From: CAWAHD01 sp963781785
GTDB lineage: Bacteria > Planctomycetota > Planctomycetia > Isosphaerales > Isosphaeraceae
DNA: 64,000 nt
NCBI GenBank assembly: GCA_963781785.1
Contig: CAWAHD010000002.1
Coordinates: 3,968,001-4,032,000, forward strand
Direction of reading: 5' to 3'
The notes under the pieces are model-generated. The model searched no databases, had not been told where the DNA came from, and worked only from the letters and a program-made list of their open reading frames with translations. Position numbers and translations under genes: made by a program. Below, piece by piece: positions 17,747-28,500 of this stretch (positions within the stretch are counted from its first letter, which is position 1; each line of letters opens with the position of its first letter).

Positions 17747-19198
17747 ATGGGATTGAGCACTGGCGAGAAAATTGTGGCCGGGGAAATCCGCTTGACTCGC
17801 CGGCTGGGTCTCGGTACGGCGACGGCACTCGTCGTCGGGGAAGTGATCGGTGTTGGCATTTTCTTAACTCCGGCCGGCATGGCCAAGAGCTTGGGGTCGC
17901 CGTTCTGGCTCCTGTCGGTCTGGCTGGCGATGGGAGTGGCCGCGATTGGCGGTGCGGTCTGTTATGGAACACTGGCGGCCAGGTATCCGGAACCCGGGGG
18001 GACTTACATCTATCTCAGGGAAGTTTACGGCCGCCGCACGGCCTTCCTCTACGGTTGGCTGTCGCTCTTGGTGACCGACCCCGGCCTCACGGCCATGCTG
18101 GCCGTGGGGCTGGCGCGGTACGCAGGTCATGTCGCTCCGCTGTCACCGTGGGGGCTCAAAGCCGTCGCAGTGGGATCCGTCGCCTTGCTGGCTGCTGTGA
18201 ACATTTTCGGGGTCTCGCTGGGCTCCCGGGTCTTGGGCACACTCGCCACGCTGAAACTCGGCTTGCTGGCGTTCCTGGTGTTCTGGGGCTTCTCATTCGG
18301 ACAGGGCGATTGGACCAACCTCACGCCCTTCTGGTCACAGAGGGCGGGTTCTGATCCCCTGTTCCCGGCACTGGCGGGTGGATTGATCGGGGCCTTCATT
18401 GCATTCGCCGGCTGGTGGGACGCGACCAAGATTGCGGGCGAAGTTCGTGACCCTCGGCGCACCTTGCCGCGTGCACTCGTCCTTGGTGTTTCGATCGTGA
18501 CGGTCGTTTACATTGCCGTGAGCACAGTATTCCTCTACCTGGTGCCGGCGGACCGAATCGCGATCGACGACCAGGCCTTCGCTGCGTTGGCGGGCGATGC
18601 TCTGTTCGGACGACGGGGAGAAATTGCGTTCGCGATCATTGTGATCGTCTCGGTGGCAGGCAGCCTGGCCGCCATCCTCATGGCAGCACCCCGCGTCTAT
18701 TACGCCATGGCGCGAGATGGACTGTTCTTTCCCAGCTTCGCAGCCGTCGACCCTCGCCGCGGTTCTCCCGCGCGCGCGATTGCGATCCAGGCAACACTAG
18801 CGGGCACTCTGGCACTGACCGGCAGCTTCAGCCAGATCCTTTCTTACTTCATGGTCCCCACTCTGGTCTTCCTGGCGCTGACCGTGGCTGCGATCTTCGT
18901 CCTCCATCGCAAATTCCCGAGTGACCCTTCCGTGGCAACCCCGGGCTACCCCGTCTCGCCCTTGCTCTTCTTGGTCCCGATCCTGGCGGTGATCGTCATG
19001 GGGATCCTGGGCGACCCTGTGCATTCCACGATCGGACTGATCGTGGCGGCGCTCGGTGTGCCGGTGTCCGGGTGGGTGTTGTCGCAGCACCCAACCGCCG
19101 CTCTGACGGCAGTCACTCGATCGGATGATGAGTCGGCGGCTTCGGCCTTAGCAAGTGCTGACCATCCTTCCATCACGACAATCGGAACGAACTCCTGA
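17747..19198 (+). CDS. APC-family amino acid permease
   Basis: The 483-residue protein has about 12 hydrophobic segments. The first reads LGLGTATALVVGEVIGVGIF with the TM1 unwound Gly-rich motif of APC transporters (GxGIF), and a later segment GAFIAFAGWWDATKIAGEVRDP matches the TM6/TM7 region of LAT/CAT-type carriers. It probably takes up amino acids or amines with protons. ATG 17747 is chosen because homology begins just after it; a longer open frame to 17618 has no ribosome binding site. The stop lies 22 bases before the peroxidase-like gene, suggesting one transcript. Confidence 0.85.
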   Translation: MGLSTGEKIVAGEIRLTRRLGLGTATALVVGEVIGVGIFLTPAGMAKSLGSPFWLLSVWLAMGVAAIGGAVCYGTLAARYPEPGGTYIYLREVYGRRTAFLYGWLSLLVTDPGLTAMLAVGLARYAGHVAPLSPWGLKAVAVGSVALLAAVNIFGVSLGSRVLGTLATLKLGLLAFLVFWGFSFGQGDWTNLTPFWSQRAGSDPLFPALAGGLIGAFIAFAGWWDATKIAGEVRDPRRTLPRALVLGVSIVTVVYIAVSTVFLYLVPADRIAIDDQAFAALAGDALFGRRGEIAFAIIVIVSVAGSLAAILMAAPRVYYAMARDGLFFPSFAAVDPRRGSPARAIAIQATLAGTLALTGSFSQILSYFMVPTLVFLALTVAAIFVLHRKFPSDPSVATPGYPVSPLLFLVPILAVIVMGILGDPVHSTIGLIVAALGVPVSGWVLSQHPTAALTAVTRSDDESAASALASADHPSITTIGTNS

Positions 19199-19220
19199 CA
19201 GGGAAAACGAGGAAACGAAT

Positions 19221-19787
19221 ATGGCATGGATTCGAACAGTTCCCCTGGACGACGCCGACGATCGCTTGCAGAAGGCGATGGCGGATCAACGAGCGCTCTA
19301 TCCCCCCGAGTACGCACAGCCGGTTCAGGAGCTCGACCAGGGGCTACCGGGCATCGTCGCGTCGCACACGCTGATTCCGCAGGCACTCCATCACGCGTTT
19401 GCCACGTACGGCTCCTTGATGTCGCCCGATCTGCCGCTGTCCCGCCGGCAGCACGAGATGATCGCCACGATGGTGTCGCTAACTAACAAGTGCCATTACT
19501 GAATTGTGTCTCACGCAGAGTTTCTGCGTCGGGTCACCCTGGATGATGCACTTGTCCAGGCACTGCGTGAAGACTACAAGCGAGCGCCGATCACGGAAGA
19601 AGAGCGAGTGATGATCGACTACGTGGTCAAGCTGACGAAAAATGCAACCAGAATCTCTCCGCTCGACCACCAGCGGCTGCGCGGTGCAGGCTTTGACGAC
19701 CGCGCGATACTCCAGATCACGCTGATTGCAGCCTGGTTCAATTACATCAATCGAGTGGCCGATGCGCTGGGAATTGGCCGGGAGTGA
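19221..19787 (+). CDS. AhpD-like peroxidase-related enzyme, probable selenoprotein (Sec at codon 94)
   Basis: Conceptual translation gives 188 residues of the peroxidase-related / carboxymuconolactone decarboxylase family: LSRRQHEMIATMVSLTNKCHY, then TGA (19500-19502), then IVSHAEFLRRV and the normal family C-terminus (RAILQITLIAAWFNYINRVADALG). Family members have a redox CxxC; here Cys91-x-x-UGA94 puts the stop codon exactly on the second Cys, giving CxxU. No other stop or frameshift occurs, and a hairpin fitting a bacterial SECIS begins 10 bases after the UGA. The expected role is thiol/selenol-dependent reduction of hydroperoxides in the cytoplasm. The alternative is a nonsense mutation. 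Selenocysteine genes (selA, selB, selC, selD) are not in this window. Confidence 0.8.
19513..19529 (+). promoter_or_regulatory. SECIS-like hairpin downstream of the in-frame UGA
   Basis: ACGCAGA (19513-19519), loop GUU (19520-19522) and UCUGCGU (19523-19529) form a perfect 7-bp stem. The apical loop starts 17 bases after the UGA and opens with G followed by U. Bacterial SECIS elements are known to need a small apical loop with a G in its first positions, about 16-37 bases from the UGA, so position and shape both fit. Confidence 0.65.
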
Positions 19788-19798
19788 GCTTGCAAAGC

Positions 19799-20191
19799 TC
19801 ACCCGAGCAGTCTCGGCTCGTCGTGCTCCTCCTCAACGACCTCGAACACATATCCGTTCGGGTCACGGAAGAAGAACCGCTCAAACGGCGTCTCTCGCAC
19901 GGGCTCGATCAGGGTTGCACCCTCGCGCTCTAGCCGCACTTTCAATCGGGGAAACTCGGCGAGTGCAAAAGTCACCGCGATATGCCGGCCGAACTCCCGC
20001 TCGAATCGCGATGGCTCAAAATCGGGTTCCTCGATCAGATGCAGCTCTACCTCTGGCGAGATCGCCAGCCACGCGGCTGCCGGTGTAATGTTGCCGGGCC
20101 GTGCCACTGGCTGCCAGCCCAGTGCTTCGCGGAAGAAATCGACAGATCGCCCTACGTCACGGGTTGCCAGAGTAATGTGTGCCAGTCCCAC
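19799..20191 (-). CDS. VOC / glyoxalase-type protein
   Basis: The 130-residue protein has the paired beta-alpha-beta-beta-beta modules of vicinal oxygen chelate proteins: HITLATRDVGRSVDFFREALGW at the start, ELHLIEEP, GRHIAVTFAL in the second module and FFFRDPNGYVFEVVEEE at the end. Candidate metal ligands are His5, a Glu near 50, His70 and Glu117. Possible roles range from glyoxalase to bleomycin-type binding; the substrate cannot be told. It converges with the peroxidase gene, 11 bases apart. Confidence 0.85.
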   Translation of the reverse strand: MGLAHITLATRDVGRSVDFFREALGWQPVARPGNITPAAAWLAISPEVELHLIEEPDFEPSRFEREFGRHIAVTFALAEFPRLKVRLEREGATLIEPVRETPFERFFFRDPNGYVFEVVEEEHDEPRLLG

Positions 20192-20303
20192 GACATCGGT
20201 CCTCGCAACTCTCGGGTTGTGGACTCTTTCTGTGTTCCCTCATAATAACAAACAATCGCCGAGATCCCGCTCACTCACCGATTTGTGCAAGGCCAGGACC
20301 CTC

Positions 20304-22730
20304 ATGCGAGGAAATGGAGTGATACGCCGCTCAGGCTGGGCCGCGGCCTTGCTCACTTTTCTTGCCCCGTTCGCGCGGGGCTCGGACGGAAAGCCCCATC
20401 CGAGCCTTGAGCACGACATCCTGCCGCTCTTGAAGGCTCGATGCCTGAAGTGTCATAGTCCAAACAACCCCAAGGGCAAGCTCAACCTGAGCAGTGCACG
20501 GTCAGTGGCGCGGGGCAGTTCGAGTGGACCGGTGATCGTGCCGGGCAACCCGGACGAAAGCCTGCTCTGGGAACTCGTCTCGAACGACGAGATGCCGCCG
20601 CGGCCGGAAGAGCCTCTGGCCGACGACGAGAAGACCTTGCTACAGCGGTGGATTGAACAGGGTGCCAGGAAGTTGCCCAATGCTGCGGAGGTCAGCCGCA
20701 CCGCGCCCGGGACAGACCACTGGGCGTTTGCACCGGCAGCTCGACCTGTGCCGCCGACAGTATCCAACCAGAACCGCGTGCGCACCGTGGTTGACCGGTT
20801 CATCGAGAGAGCACTCGAAGATCAAGGTCTTGCCCTTGGCCCGGACGCGGATCGAACGACCCTGATTCGCCGGCTGTCCTTTGATTTGACGGGCCTGCCA
20901 CCACGGCCCGAAGAGATTGCGGCGTTCGTCGCTGACCGCGACCCGGCCGCATACGAAAGGCTCGTCGACCGCCTGCTGGCTTCGCCTCACTACGGCCAGC
21001 GCTGGGGTAAATACTGGCTGGACGCATCGGGGTACGCTGATTCCAATGGGTATTTCAGCGCGGACAGCGACCGCACTTTGGCGTACCGCTACCGCGACTA
21101 TGTCATTCGCGCATGCGATGCTGATCGGCCGCTTGACGTGGTTGTCCGCGAACAGTTAGCCGGCGACGAGATGTCGGGCAAGCGGTCGGGCCCGGAAGCA
21201 ACCACCGCCGTGATCGACAAGTTCATTGCGACACACTTCCTGCGCAACGGACAGGATGGCACTGGTGAGAGCGATGGTAACCCCGACGAGGTGCGCGCCG
21301 ACAAGTATGCCGTGCTGGAGGGAGCCATCCAGATTATTGGCTCATCGCTTCTTGGTCTCACGCTTCAGTGTGCCAAGTGTCACGACCACAAGTTCGAGCC
21401 AGTCACTCAGAAAGAGTATTATCAGTTCCAGGCGATTCTTTATCCGGCATTCAACGTCGAGCACTGGCAAAAGCCTGATGATCGCGTGGTGATTGCGGGA
21501 TCTCGATCCGAGCAAGCGCGATGGCAGGCCCATGAGAAGGCGATCGACACCCGAATCGACTCTCTCAGGCGGTTGTTGGTCTCGGAGCCGGACGCCGGGA
21601 AGAAGGAGAAAGCGCTCGAACGGGTCATCGCGTCCGAGAATGCCCAGCGGCTGCCGAACCCAGGTCAGATTGCGTGGGTCGGCGACGTCTCGGAGAGCCC
21701 GCCCGAGATTCCACTCCTCATCCGCGGGAACCCGGCAACGCCCGGTCCCAAAGTTGGTCCGGGCGTCTTCGCCTTTTTGACCGATCCAGACAATCGATAC
21801 GACCGAAAGCCGCCGTTTCCGGGATCGCGATCAACCGGTCGTCGGCTTGCACTGGCGCGGTGGATCACCAGGCCCGGTTCCCGGCCTGCGGCTCTCTTGG
21901 CGCGTGTGCTCGCTAACCGGCTCTGGCAGCACCATTTTGGCGTCGGGCTGGCGGCGACATCCGACAACCTCGGTTATTCCGGGTCTTTTCCGACGCATCC
22001 CGAGCTGTTGGAGTTTCTCGCCGCCGAGCTCGCCCGGGTGCGATGGAGCGCCAAGGCGCTGCATCGCCTGATCTTGAACTCGTCGGTCTTTCGCCAGTCG
22101 AGTGTGGTGCGCCCGGAGGCCGCGCACATCGACCCCGCCAACCGGTTGCTGGCGCGGTTCCCGGTCCGCCGTCTCGACGCCGAGGCCATACGTGACGCGA
22201 TGCTTGCTGCCTCCGGCGAGCTGGATGATCGCCAAGGGGGGCCGTATGTACCAACCGAGCGCACCGCATCGGGGGAGGTGGTCGTCGCGGAATCGACTGC
22301 CGGTGCAACCCGCCGCTCGGTGTACCTACAGCAGCGCCGCACAGAGACCGTGAGTCTACTTGAGGTGTTCGATGCTCCCTCGATTGTCACGACATGCCCC
22401 CGCCGTCTCCCATCGACAATTCCGCTTCAGTCGCTCAGTTTGCTGAATTCCGATTTCGTGATCGCCCGCGCGCACCAGCTCGCGCGGCGGATCGAAGCCG
22501 GCTGCAAATCTGAGGGCAACGGCGAACCGGACGGCAATCGATTCATCGAGCGAGCCTTCCTGCTCACTCTGGGCCGGCCACCGGAACAGGACGAACAGAA
22601 CGCCGCCCGGCGCTTCCTTCAGACCCAGCCTTCCCATTATCCTGGCGCTCCGACCGATTCGCACCGCCGCTCGCGGGCTGATTTCTGCCAGATGCTCCTT
22701 GCCAGTAACGCTTTCCTCTACGTTGATTGA
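20304..22730 (+). CDS. Planctomycete cytochrome c / DUF1549 / DUF1553 protein
   Basis: The 808-residue exported protein starts MRGNGVIRRSGWAAALLTFLAPFARGS, a signal peptide. Order of domains: cytochrome-type module with haem motif RCLKCHS near residue 50, the DUF1549 domain (about 150-340, containing LSFDLTGLPPRPEEI and a second haem motif LQCAKCHDHKFEPV), and DUF1553 in the C-terminal half (LARVLANRLWQHHFG, RRLDAEAIRDAMLAASGELD). The ATG at 20304 is chosen because it opens the signal peptide; longer upstream frames run antisense through the VOC gene. These proteins are always paired with DUF1501, as here, and are thought to act in periplasmic polysaccharide-linked redox metabolism, but no reaction is proven. 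Confidence 0.9.
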   Translation: MRGNGVIRRSGWAAALLTFLAPFARGSDGKPHPSLEHDILPLLKARCLKCHSPNNPKGKLNLSSARSVARGSSSGPVIVPGNPDESLLWELVSNDEMPPRPEEPLADDEKTLLQRWIEQGARKLPNAAEVSRTAPGTDHWAFAPAARPVPPTVSNQNRVRTVVDRFIERALEDQGLALGPDADRTTLIRRLSFDLTGLPPRPEEIAAFVADRDPAAYERLVDRLLASPHYGQRWGKYWLDASGYADSNGYFSADSDRTLAYRYRDYVIRACDADRPLDVVVREQLAGDEMSGKRSGPEATTAVIDKFIATHFLRNGQDGTGESDGNPDEVRADKYAVLEGAIQIIGSSLLGLTLQCAKCHDHKFEPVTQKEYYQFQAILYPAFNVEHWQKPDDRVVIAGSRSEQARWQAHEKAIDTRIDSLRRLLVSEPDAGKKEKALERVIASENAQRLPNPGQIAWVGDVSESPPEIPLLIRGNPATPGPKVGPGVFAFLTDPDNRYDRKPPFPGSRSTGRRLALARWITRPGSRPAALLARVLANRLWQHHFGVGLAATSDNLGYSGSFPTHPELLEFLAAELARVRWSAKALHRLILNSSVFRQSSVVRPEAAHIDPANRLLARFPVRRLDAEAIRDAMLAASGELDDRQGGPYVPTERTASGEVVVAESTAGATRRSVYLQQRRTETVSLLEVFDAPSIVTTCPRRLPSTIPLQSLSLLNSDFVIARAHQLARRIEAGCKSEGNGEPDGNRFIERAFLLTLGRPPEQDEQNAARRFLQTQPSHYPGAPTDSHRRSRADFCQMLLASNAFLYVD

Positions 22731-22742
22731 TCGACGCTGCCC

Positions 22743-24194
22743 ATGATCCCCACTCGACCGCTGGCTCAACCGCTGTACTGTCTGAACCGCCGGGGCTTTT
22801 TGAGCCGATATGCCGGCGCCATCGGGACACTGGCCCTTGCTCATTTACTCGAGCACGATGGTGTGCGCGCCAGAGATAACGCCAGGGGATCTGACCCAGT
22901 GGCGACGACCCAGCGAAGCAGTTCTGCTCGAAAGGCCAAAGCTCGATCCGTGATCTGTCTCTTCCAGCACGGCGGTCCTAGCCAGATGGACCTGTTTGAT
23001 CCCAAGCCGGTGCTGGCCAAGCACCACGGAAAACCCTATCCGGGCAAGCTCGAGATCCATTTCGACAAAGAGGCGGGCAAGCTGTTAGCCTCGCCATTTC
23101 AATTTCAGCCGCATGGCCAGTCTGGTATGGTGCTCAGCGAAATCGTGCCGCATGTCGCTCGCATTGTCGATGACCTGACGCTGGTACGCTCGATGACGAC
23201 GGAGTCGGTCGATCACGAGGCGGCGCTGCGCTTGATTCACACTGGCAAGGTACTGGCTGGCCGGCCGACCTGGGGCTCGTGGGTGGTCTACGGGCTGGGG
23301 ACGGAAAACCAGAATCTACCGGCCTATATCGTCTTGTCGGACACTGGCGGTCTTCCAGTCGATGGAGTGCGCAACTGGTCGAGCGGCTGGCTGCCTGCCA
23401 TCGCTCAAGGTACACCGTTTCGCTCGGGAAGCGAGCCTGTGCTCAACCTGAAAACTCCGCGGGGCGTCACTGCCCCTGGTCGCAAATCCCAGCTTCAGTT
23501 CCTGGCCGAGCTGAATCGACTGCACGGGAAGCGCCATCCCGGTGACTCCGAGCTCGAAGCTAGGATTGCGAATTTCGAGATTGCCGCTGCAATGCAATTG
23601 GCCGTTCCCGAGGCGCTCGACCTCTCAAAGGAGTCGGCAGCCACGCGGCGACTGTACGGCCTGGACAATCCCGTCACACAGAAATACGCTGCCCGCTGCC
23701 TGATTGCCCGCCGACTGGTCGAACGAGGTGTGCGCTTCGTCCAGCTGTTTCTGAGCGGCCAACCCTGGGACACGCACAACAAGAACGCGGAGACACTGAG
23801 ATCACTTTGCGCCGAGACCGACCAGCCCAGCGCCGCTCTGGTCAGCGATCTCAAACAGCGCGGGCTGCTAGACCAGACAATCGTGCTCTGGACGGGCGAG
23901 TTTGGGCGACTGCCGATCTCACAGAAGGACGACGGCCGCGACCACAACCGGCACGGATTCTCGCTCTGGTTGGCGGGCGGCGGATTCAAGGCCGGCTACG
24001 TTCACGGCGCGACTGACGATTTTGGATATCGGTCGGTGGAACAGATCGTGACTGTCCATGACCTTCAGGCCACCCTTCTCTATGCCCTGGGACTCGACCA
24101 TCGCAAGCTGACTTACCCCCATGAGGGCCGGTTCGAGAGCCTGACGGATGCCGAGGTCACCAAGGCCCAGGTCGTGCCTGAACTGCTGGCATAG
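22743..24194 (+). CDS. DUF1501 sulfatase-like protein, Tat signal
   Basis: The 483-residue protein begins with NRRGFLSRYAGAIGTLALAH, a twin-arginine type export signal, and continues with the DUF1501 features SVICLFQHGGPSQMDLFDPK, the HETALRLIHTGK-like segment DHEAALRLIHTGKVL, DTHNKN and VLWTGEFGRLP, DHNRHGFSLWLAGGG. DUF1501 belongs to the alkaline phosphatase/sulfatase fold. It starts 12 bases after the DUF1549/DUF1553 gene, the usual two-gene operon. The expected location is the periplasm, exported folded, so a bound metal is likely. Confidence 0.9.
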   Translation: MIPTRPLAQPLYCLNRRGFLSRYAGAIGTLALAHLLEHDGVRARDNARGSDPVATTQRSSSARKAKARSVICLFQHGGPSQMDLFDPKPVLAKHHGKPYPGKLEIHFDKEAGKLLASPFQFQPHGQSGMVLSEIVPHVARIVDDLTLVRSMTTESVDHEAALRLIHTGKVLAGRPTWGSWVVYGLGTENQNLPAYIVLSDTGGLPVDGVRNWSSGWLPAIAQGTPFRSGSEPVLNLKTPRGVTAPGRKSQLQFLAELNRLHGKRHPGDSELEARIANFEIAAAMQLAVPEALDLSKESAATRRLYGLDNPVTQKYAARCLIARRLVERGVRFVQLFLSGQPWDTHNKNAETLRSLCAETDQPSAALVSDLKQRGLLDQTIVLWTGEFGRLPISQKDDGRDHNRHGFSLWLAGGGFKAGYVHGATDDFGYRSVEQIVTVHDLQATLLYALGLDHRKLTYPHEGRFESLTDAEVTKAQVVPELLA

Positions 24195-24259
24195 ACCGCA
24201 AAGTCGCAAGCGAACATCCGGGTCATCTCTGGAAAAGGATGGGTTGTATGCTTCCCTGA

Positions 24260-25231
24260 TCAACGAAAATGCCGCGTGAAGAAACTGGCCATGTCACGAC
24301 ACATGTCTTCGGTGGGATCATCTTCCTTGGGATAGTCGTCGCGATGGCGGAGGATGCATTCGATACCAATCGGGTCGAGCTTGGCCTTGAGCGCCCGTCC
24401 GAAGAGGGGGTGATGGATCCCCTGCCCTGGCTTGGCATCAACCGCAAGTGGACCGTCAGCTTCGGCGTAAAACAACAAGACCGGTGGGTCACCCGGTGTG
24501 ACGTGATTCAGAGGGGATGCGTCGACGTAGAGCCTATGAGCTCGAGGTGATTCGAGATCGGTGTCGGACGTGATCCCGAAAAATGAGCGAAGGGCGGAGT
24601 GTTCGTGGGCTCGGCCGCCGATCAGGGCCTTGATGAACCGCGGGTCGTATGAAGTCTGGGCGCCATCAGTCGCCACACACGTCACCCGCGATGACTCGCG
24701 GGCGATGGGATCCTTGCTCTCTGGATCAGCCACATCATCATGAAAGCCGACCCAGAGTGCGATACCGGCGCCGGCCGAGCTCCCGGAGGCGGCGATGCGG
24801 TCGGGATCAATTCCCAGATCGGCTGCCTTGCTTCGGACGAACTGAATTGCACGTGCACCGTCGAGCATCGGAGCCGGAAACGGCGCCGTTTGCGTCAGCC
24901 GATAGTTAGCCGAGGCAACGGAGATCCCCGCACCCAAGCAATTCAACACCAGCGAGGCGGGGATGCTTGCCTTGTCACCACCTCGAAATCCGCCGCCGTG
25001 AAAAAAGACAACCAGCGGCACCGGCTGAGTTTGACCGAGTTTGGGTCGTGCCTTCCAAACGTCGAGCACGTTCCGGTCGTGCGGACCATACCGGAGATTC
25101 ACAACATCCGGGCTTGGCTTGACAAGTTCGAAGAGCCCGAGAGGCCGACCCCAGGTCCGCCACGTCGTGAGCAAGAAAACCAAGAGAAGACTCAACACCG
25201 CCACGTAGTGGGTCTGCGGACGAGCGATCAT
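24260..25231 (-). CDS. Alpha/beta hydrolase (HSL-type carboxylesterase/lipase)
   Basis: The 323-residue protein has an N-terminal hydrophobic segment (YVAVLSLLLVFLLTTW) that would anchor or export it. The hydrolase domain carries the oxyanion motif VFFHGGGFRGGD, the nucleophile elbow AASGSSAGAGIALW with Ser, and an acid region VLLFYAEADG. These are the marks of the hormone-sensitive-lipase type. It lies convergent with DUF1501, 65 bases apart, and divergent from the large surface protein. Confidence 0.85.
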   Translation of the reverse strand: MIARPQTHYVAVLSLLLVFLLTTWRTWGRPLGLFELVKPSPDVVNLRYGPHDRNVLDVWKARPKLGQTQPVPLVVFFHGGGFRGGDKASIPASLVLNCLGAGISVASANYRLTQTAPFPAPMLDGARAIQFVRSKAADLGIDPDRIAASGSSAGAGIALWVGFHDDVADPESKDPIARESSRVTCVATDGAQTSYDPRFIKALIGGRAHEHSALRSFFGITSDTDLESPRAHRLYVDASPLNHVTPGDPPVLLFYAEADGPLAVDAKPGQGIHHPLFGRALKAKLDPIGIECILRHRDDYPKEDDPTEDMCRDMASFFTRHFR

Positions 25232-25549
25232 CGGTGCGCCTCAATGTTGAAGATCGCCGTCCGCCCCGCGCGTCTCGCTTGATCGTTAATCGAACTCGCG
25301 AGCGATTCACCGCTGGGCAGCAAACTGCGACAACAATAGTCTACCCCATGGGCCGGCCAGTGGCGTAACTCCACAAAACGATCACGATCTCCGGGATCTG
25401 TTCTATCTTCCCTTGAGACGGTCTGCTTCGAGGTTAGATCCTCATGGAGCAAGGATGATTGGATGAGGCTTCTGGAAACCTCTTTCCAAGGTGCCAGCGC
25501 GCCTGAGGAGACGGTTCGCGCTGGTTCCAATCTCGAGACGAGTGATCTC

Positions 25550-28500
25550 ATGTTTCGCGTTCGTCGTCGCCTGGCCCGGGAAGGCAGCCGCCGCAAAGGT
25601 GGTCGGCGGCAATCGCCGCTGTTGCTGGAGCCGCTCGAACAGCGCTGGCTGCTTTCAAATTCCTCTTATGTCGTCACGCTCACGGATGACTCGTTGGCGG
25701 CAGGCACCCTGCGTTCGGCAATCCTGGCTGCCAACGCGGACCCGAACCCCGATACGTTTGACATTCAATTCAACATTCCCGCGTCGACGGCCCCTGACCT
25801 GAACGTCCCGTTCGAGGCATTTGACCCGTCCACCCAGACATGGCGAATCACCCTGAACAGCCCACTGCCGGCGATCACTCATTCGGTGATTATTGATGGA
25901 TATTCCCAAGCGAACATCGGGATTCCGTACCGATATCCCGATGAGTTCAGCTCGGCTGTGCAATCACTGACGATGAATGGCTTGCCCACGGGAGGTTCGT
26001 TCACCCTGACGACGTCGGCACCGCTGCCTGTCGCGACGGTGACGATTCCGTACGACGCCACGGCGGCCCAGGTGCAGAGCGCACTCGAAGGTGCGATCGG
26101 TGTCGGTAATATCGCGGTCAGTGGCGGACCGTTGCCAGCGGGCAGTATGCTCTTGTCGTTTCAGGGCGCCGACTCCGGAGTCGCAATCCCAAGCCTGACC
26201 GCGGATTCCACTAACTTGACGGCGCCTTCCGGCGCCAGCGTCGACGTCGAGACGGAGACGGCAGGGGGAACACTGCTCACCCCGACCACGATCTCGACCG
26301 TGCCCAACTCGGTCGCGGCTCTCAGCGGAGACAACGCCCAGGTGCGCGTGATCATCGATGGCAGTCAGTCAGGCGTGGCGACGGGGCTCGAGCTTGATGC
26401 CTCCGACAGCATCATTCGAGGCCTTGCCATCGAGGGCTGCGGCGTTGGCATCTCTGTCCCCAACCCTGACGACGTCGGCGACCTGATCCAGGGTAACTTC
26501 ATCGGCGATTTGTTGATTTACCCGGTTGATCCGCTGACGGGCGCGCCGCTTCCATCGCCGGACAACGTTGGACTTGCCGGCCCGGCGAACACCCAGGAAG
26601 CGATCATGCTGGGCTCGGACAATGCAACTGTGGGGGGGCTTGATCCCGACGAAGCAAACGTCATCTGCGGTAACGGAGCCCAGGGCGTTTTGATCGAGCC
26701 AGGTGCCTCCGGCAATCAAGTGCTTGGAAATCAGATCGGTGTCGCCGGACCTTCTTCCAACGGGCTTTATTTCCGGCAGGGCAACGGCGCCGAGGGGGTT
26801 TTGATCGAATCGTTGGGAACTGCCGGAAACCCGTCGAGCATCGTTTACGCATCGAGCAACGTGATCGGGGGCGTCGGATCGGGAGCCGGCAACATCATCT
26901 CGGGCAACCAGAGCTACGGCGTACACATTGTTGGGGTCGGCGCGACCCGGAACCTCGTCGAGGCCAACTACATTGGTGTCGCTCCCGGGGGGGGCTATGT
27001 TCTGGGTACAGGGGATCCGGGAAACCAGGCAGACGGCGTGCGAATTGATGACGCGCCTGATAACCAGATCGGCGGGCCAGTGGCGAGCGACGGCAACGTC
27101 ATCTCGTCGAACCAAGGCGCCGGCGTTTATATCACAGGTGGCGACGGCAGCGGAAACACCGTCCTCAACAACATCATCGGATTGACCTCTTCCGGCGGTA
27201 CGGTGCTCGGCAACGACGAGGCCGGGGTGGCTGATTATTCACCTGGGACCTCAATCGGTCCCGGCAATGTCATTTCGGCCAACCTGATCGGCGTCCTGAT
27301 TTCCGGCGCCTCGGCCACTGGAATCGTCATCCGTGACAATTTGATCGGCACCGACTCAAGCGGCACTACCGACCTGGGCAATGCCGAGGACGGCGTGGAC
27401 ATCGAAAATGCCACTGGTGTTACCGTCGAGGGGGACAACCAGGGATCTCAGGTCATTTCAGGCAACCTGATCGGAGTGGAGATCGACGGCGCGACCTCGA
27501 CGGGTAACCTCGTCGCAGGCAATCGGATCGGGACTGACATCTCAGGGACAGCCGACCGCGGCAACTCAGAGGAGGGAGTCTTGATCGAGGGTGCCTCTGG
27601 AAACACGGTCGGCGGGACGACATCAACCGCCCTGAACGTGATCTCCGCCAACCAGTGGGGAATCCGGCTGGACGGTGCGACCGCAACCGGGAACCTGGTC
27701 GAAGGAAACGACGTCGGCACCAACCTGGGCGGCACAGCACCGCTGGGAAATGAAATCAACGGCATCATCATCAGCAACAGCGCTTCAGACAACACGATTG
27801 GAGGCACAGGCGGCGGACAGGGAAATACGATCGCCTACAACGTAGCAGCCGGTGTCAGCGTGGGACCAGGAACGGGAGACTCGATCCTCTCGAACAGTAT
27901 GTTCGAAAATGGCCAGCAGGGAATCGTGCTGGTCAATAATGGGAACGATTCTCAGACTGCGCCGGTTGTCACTGGGGTAAGCGGCGGCGGCACGGGTAGC
28001 AACATCGAGGGGATGCTCTCCAGCCTGACAGACACCAGCTTCCTGATCCAGTTCTTCAGCAGCCAGGTTCCAGATCCATCGGGCGTCGGCCAGGGTCAGA
28101 CGTATCTGGGCTCGACGATCGTGACGACCGACGCGAGCGGCAATGCTTCGATCAACTTTAATCTGGCGAGCGGTCTTGCCGTCGGGAACTGGTTGACGGC
28201 AACCGCGACGAACGAGGCCAACGGGGATACGTCGGCGTTTTCCAACGCCCTTTCGGCACAACCGGTGAGCGTTGCGTTCGCGATGGCGGATGTTACGGTC
28301 GATTCAACCGGACTCGTGGCGACGATCAACGTCCAGCGGTCCGGTAACCAAAATGTGGCAGTTTCGGTCAGCTATGCCACGTCAAACGGCTCAGCAATTG
28401 CTGGTCAGGATTACACAGCCGAAGTCGGCACGTTAACATTCCCGCCGAACCAATCAGACGAAACGTTCACGGTTCCGATTCTCGCGAACCCCGATCGCTC

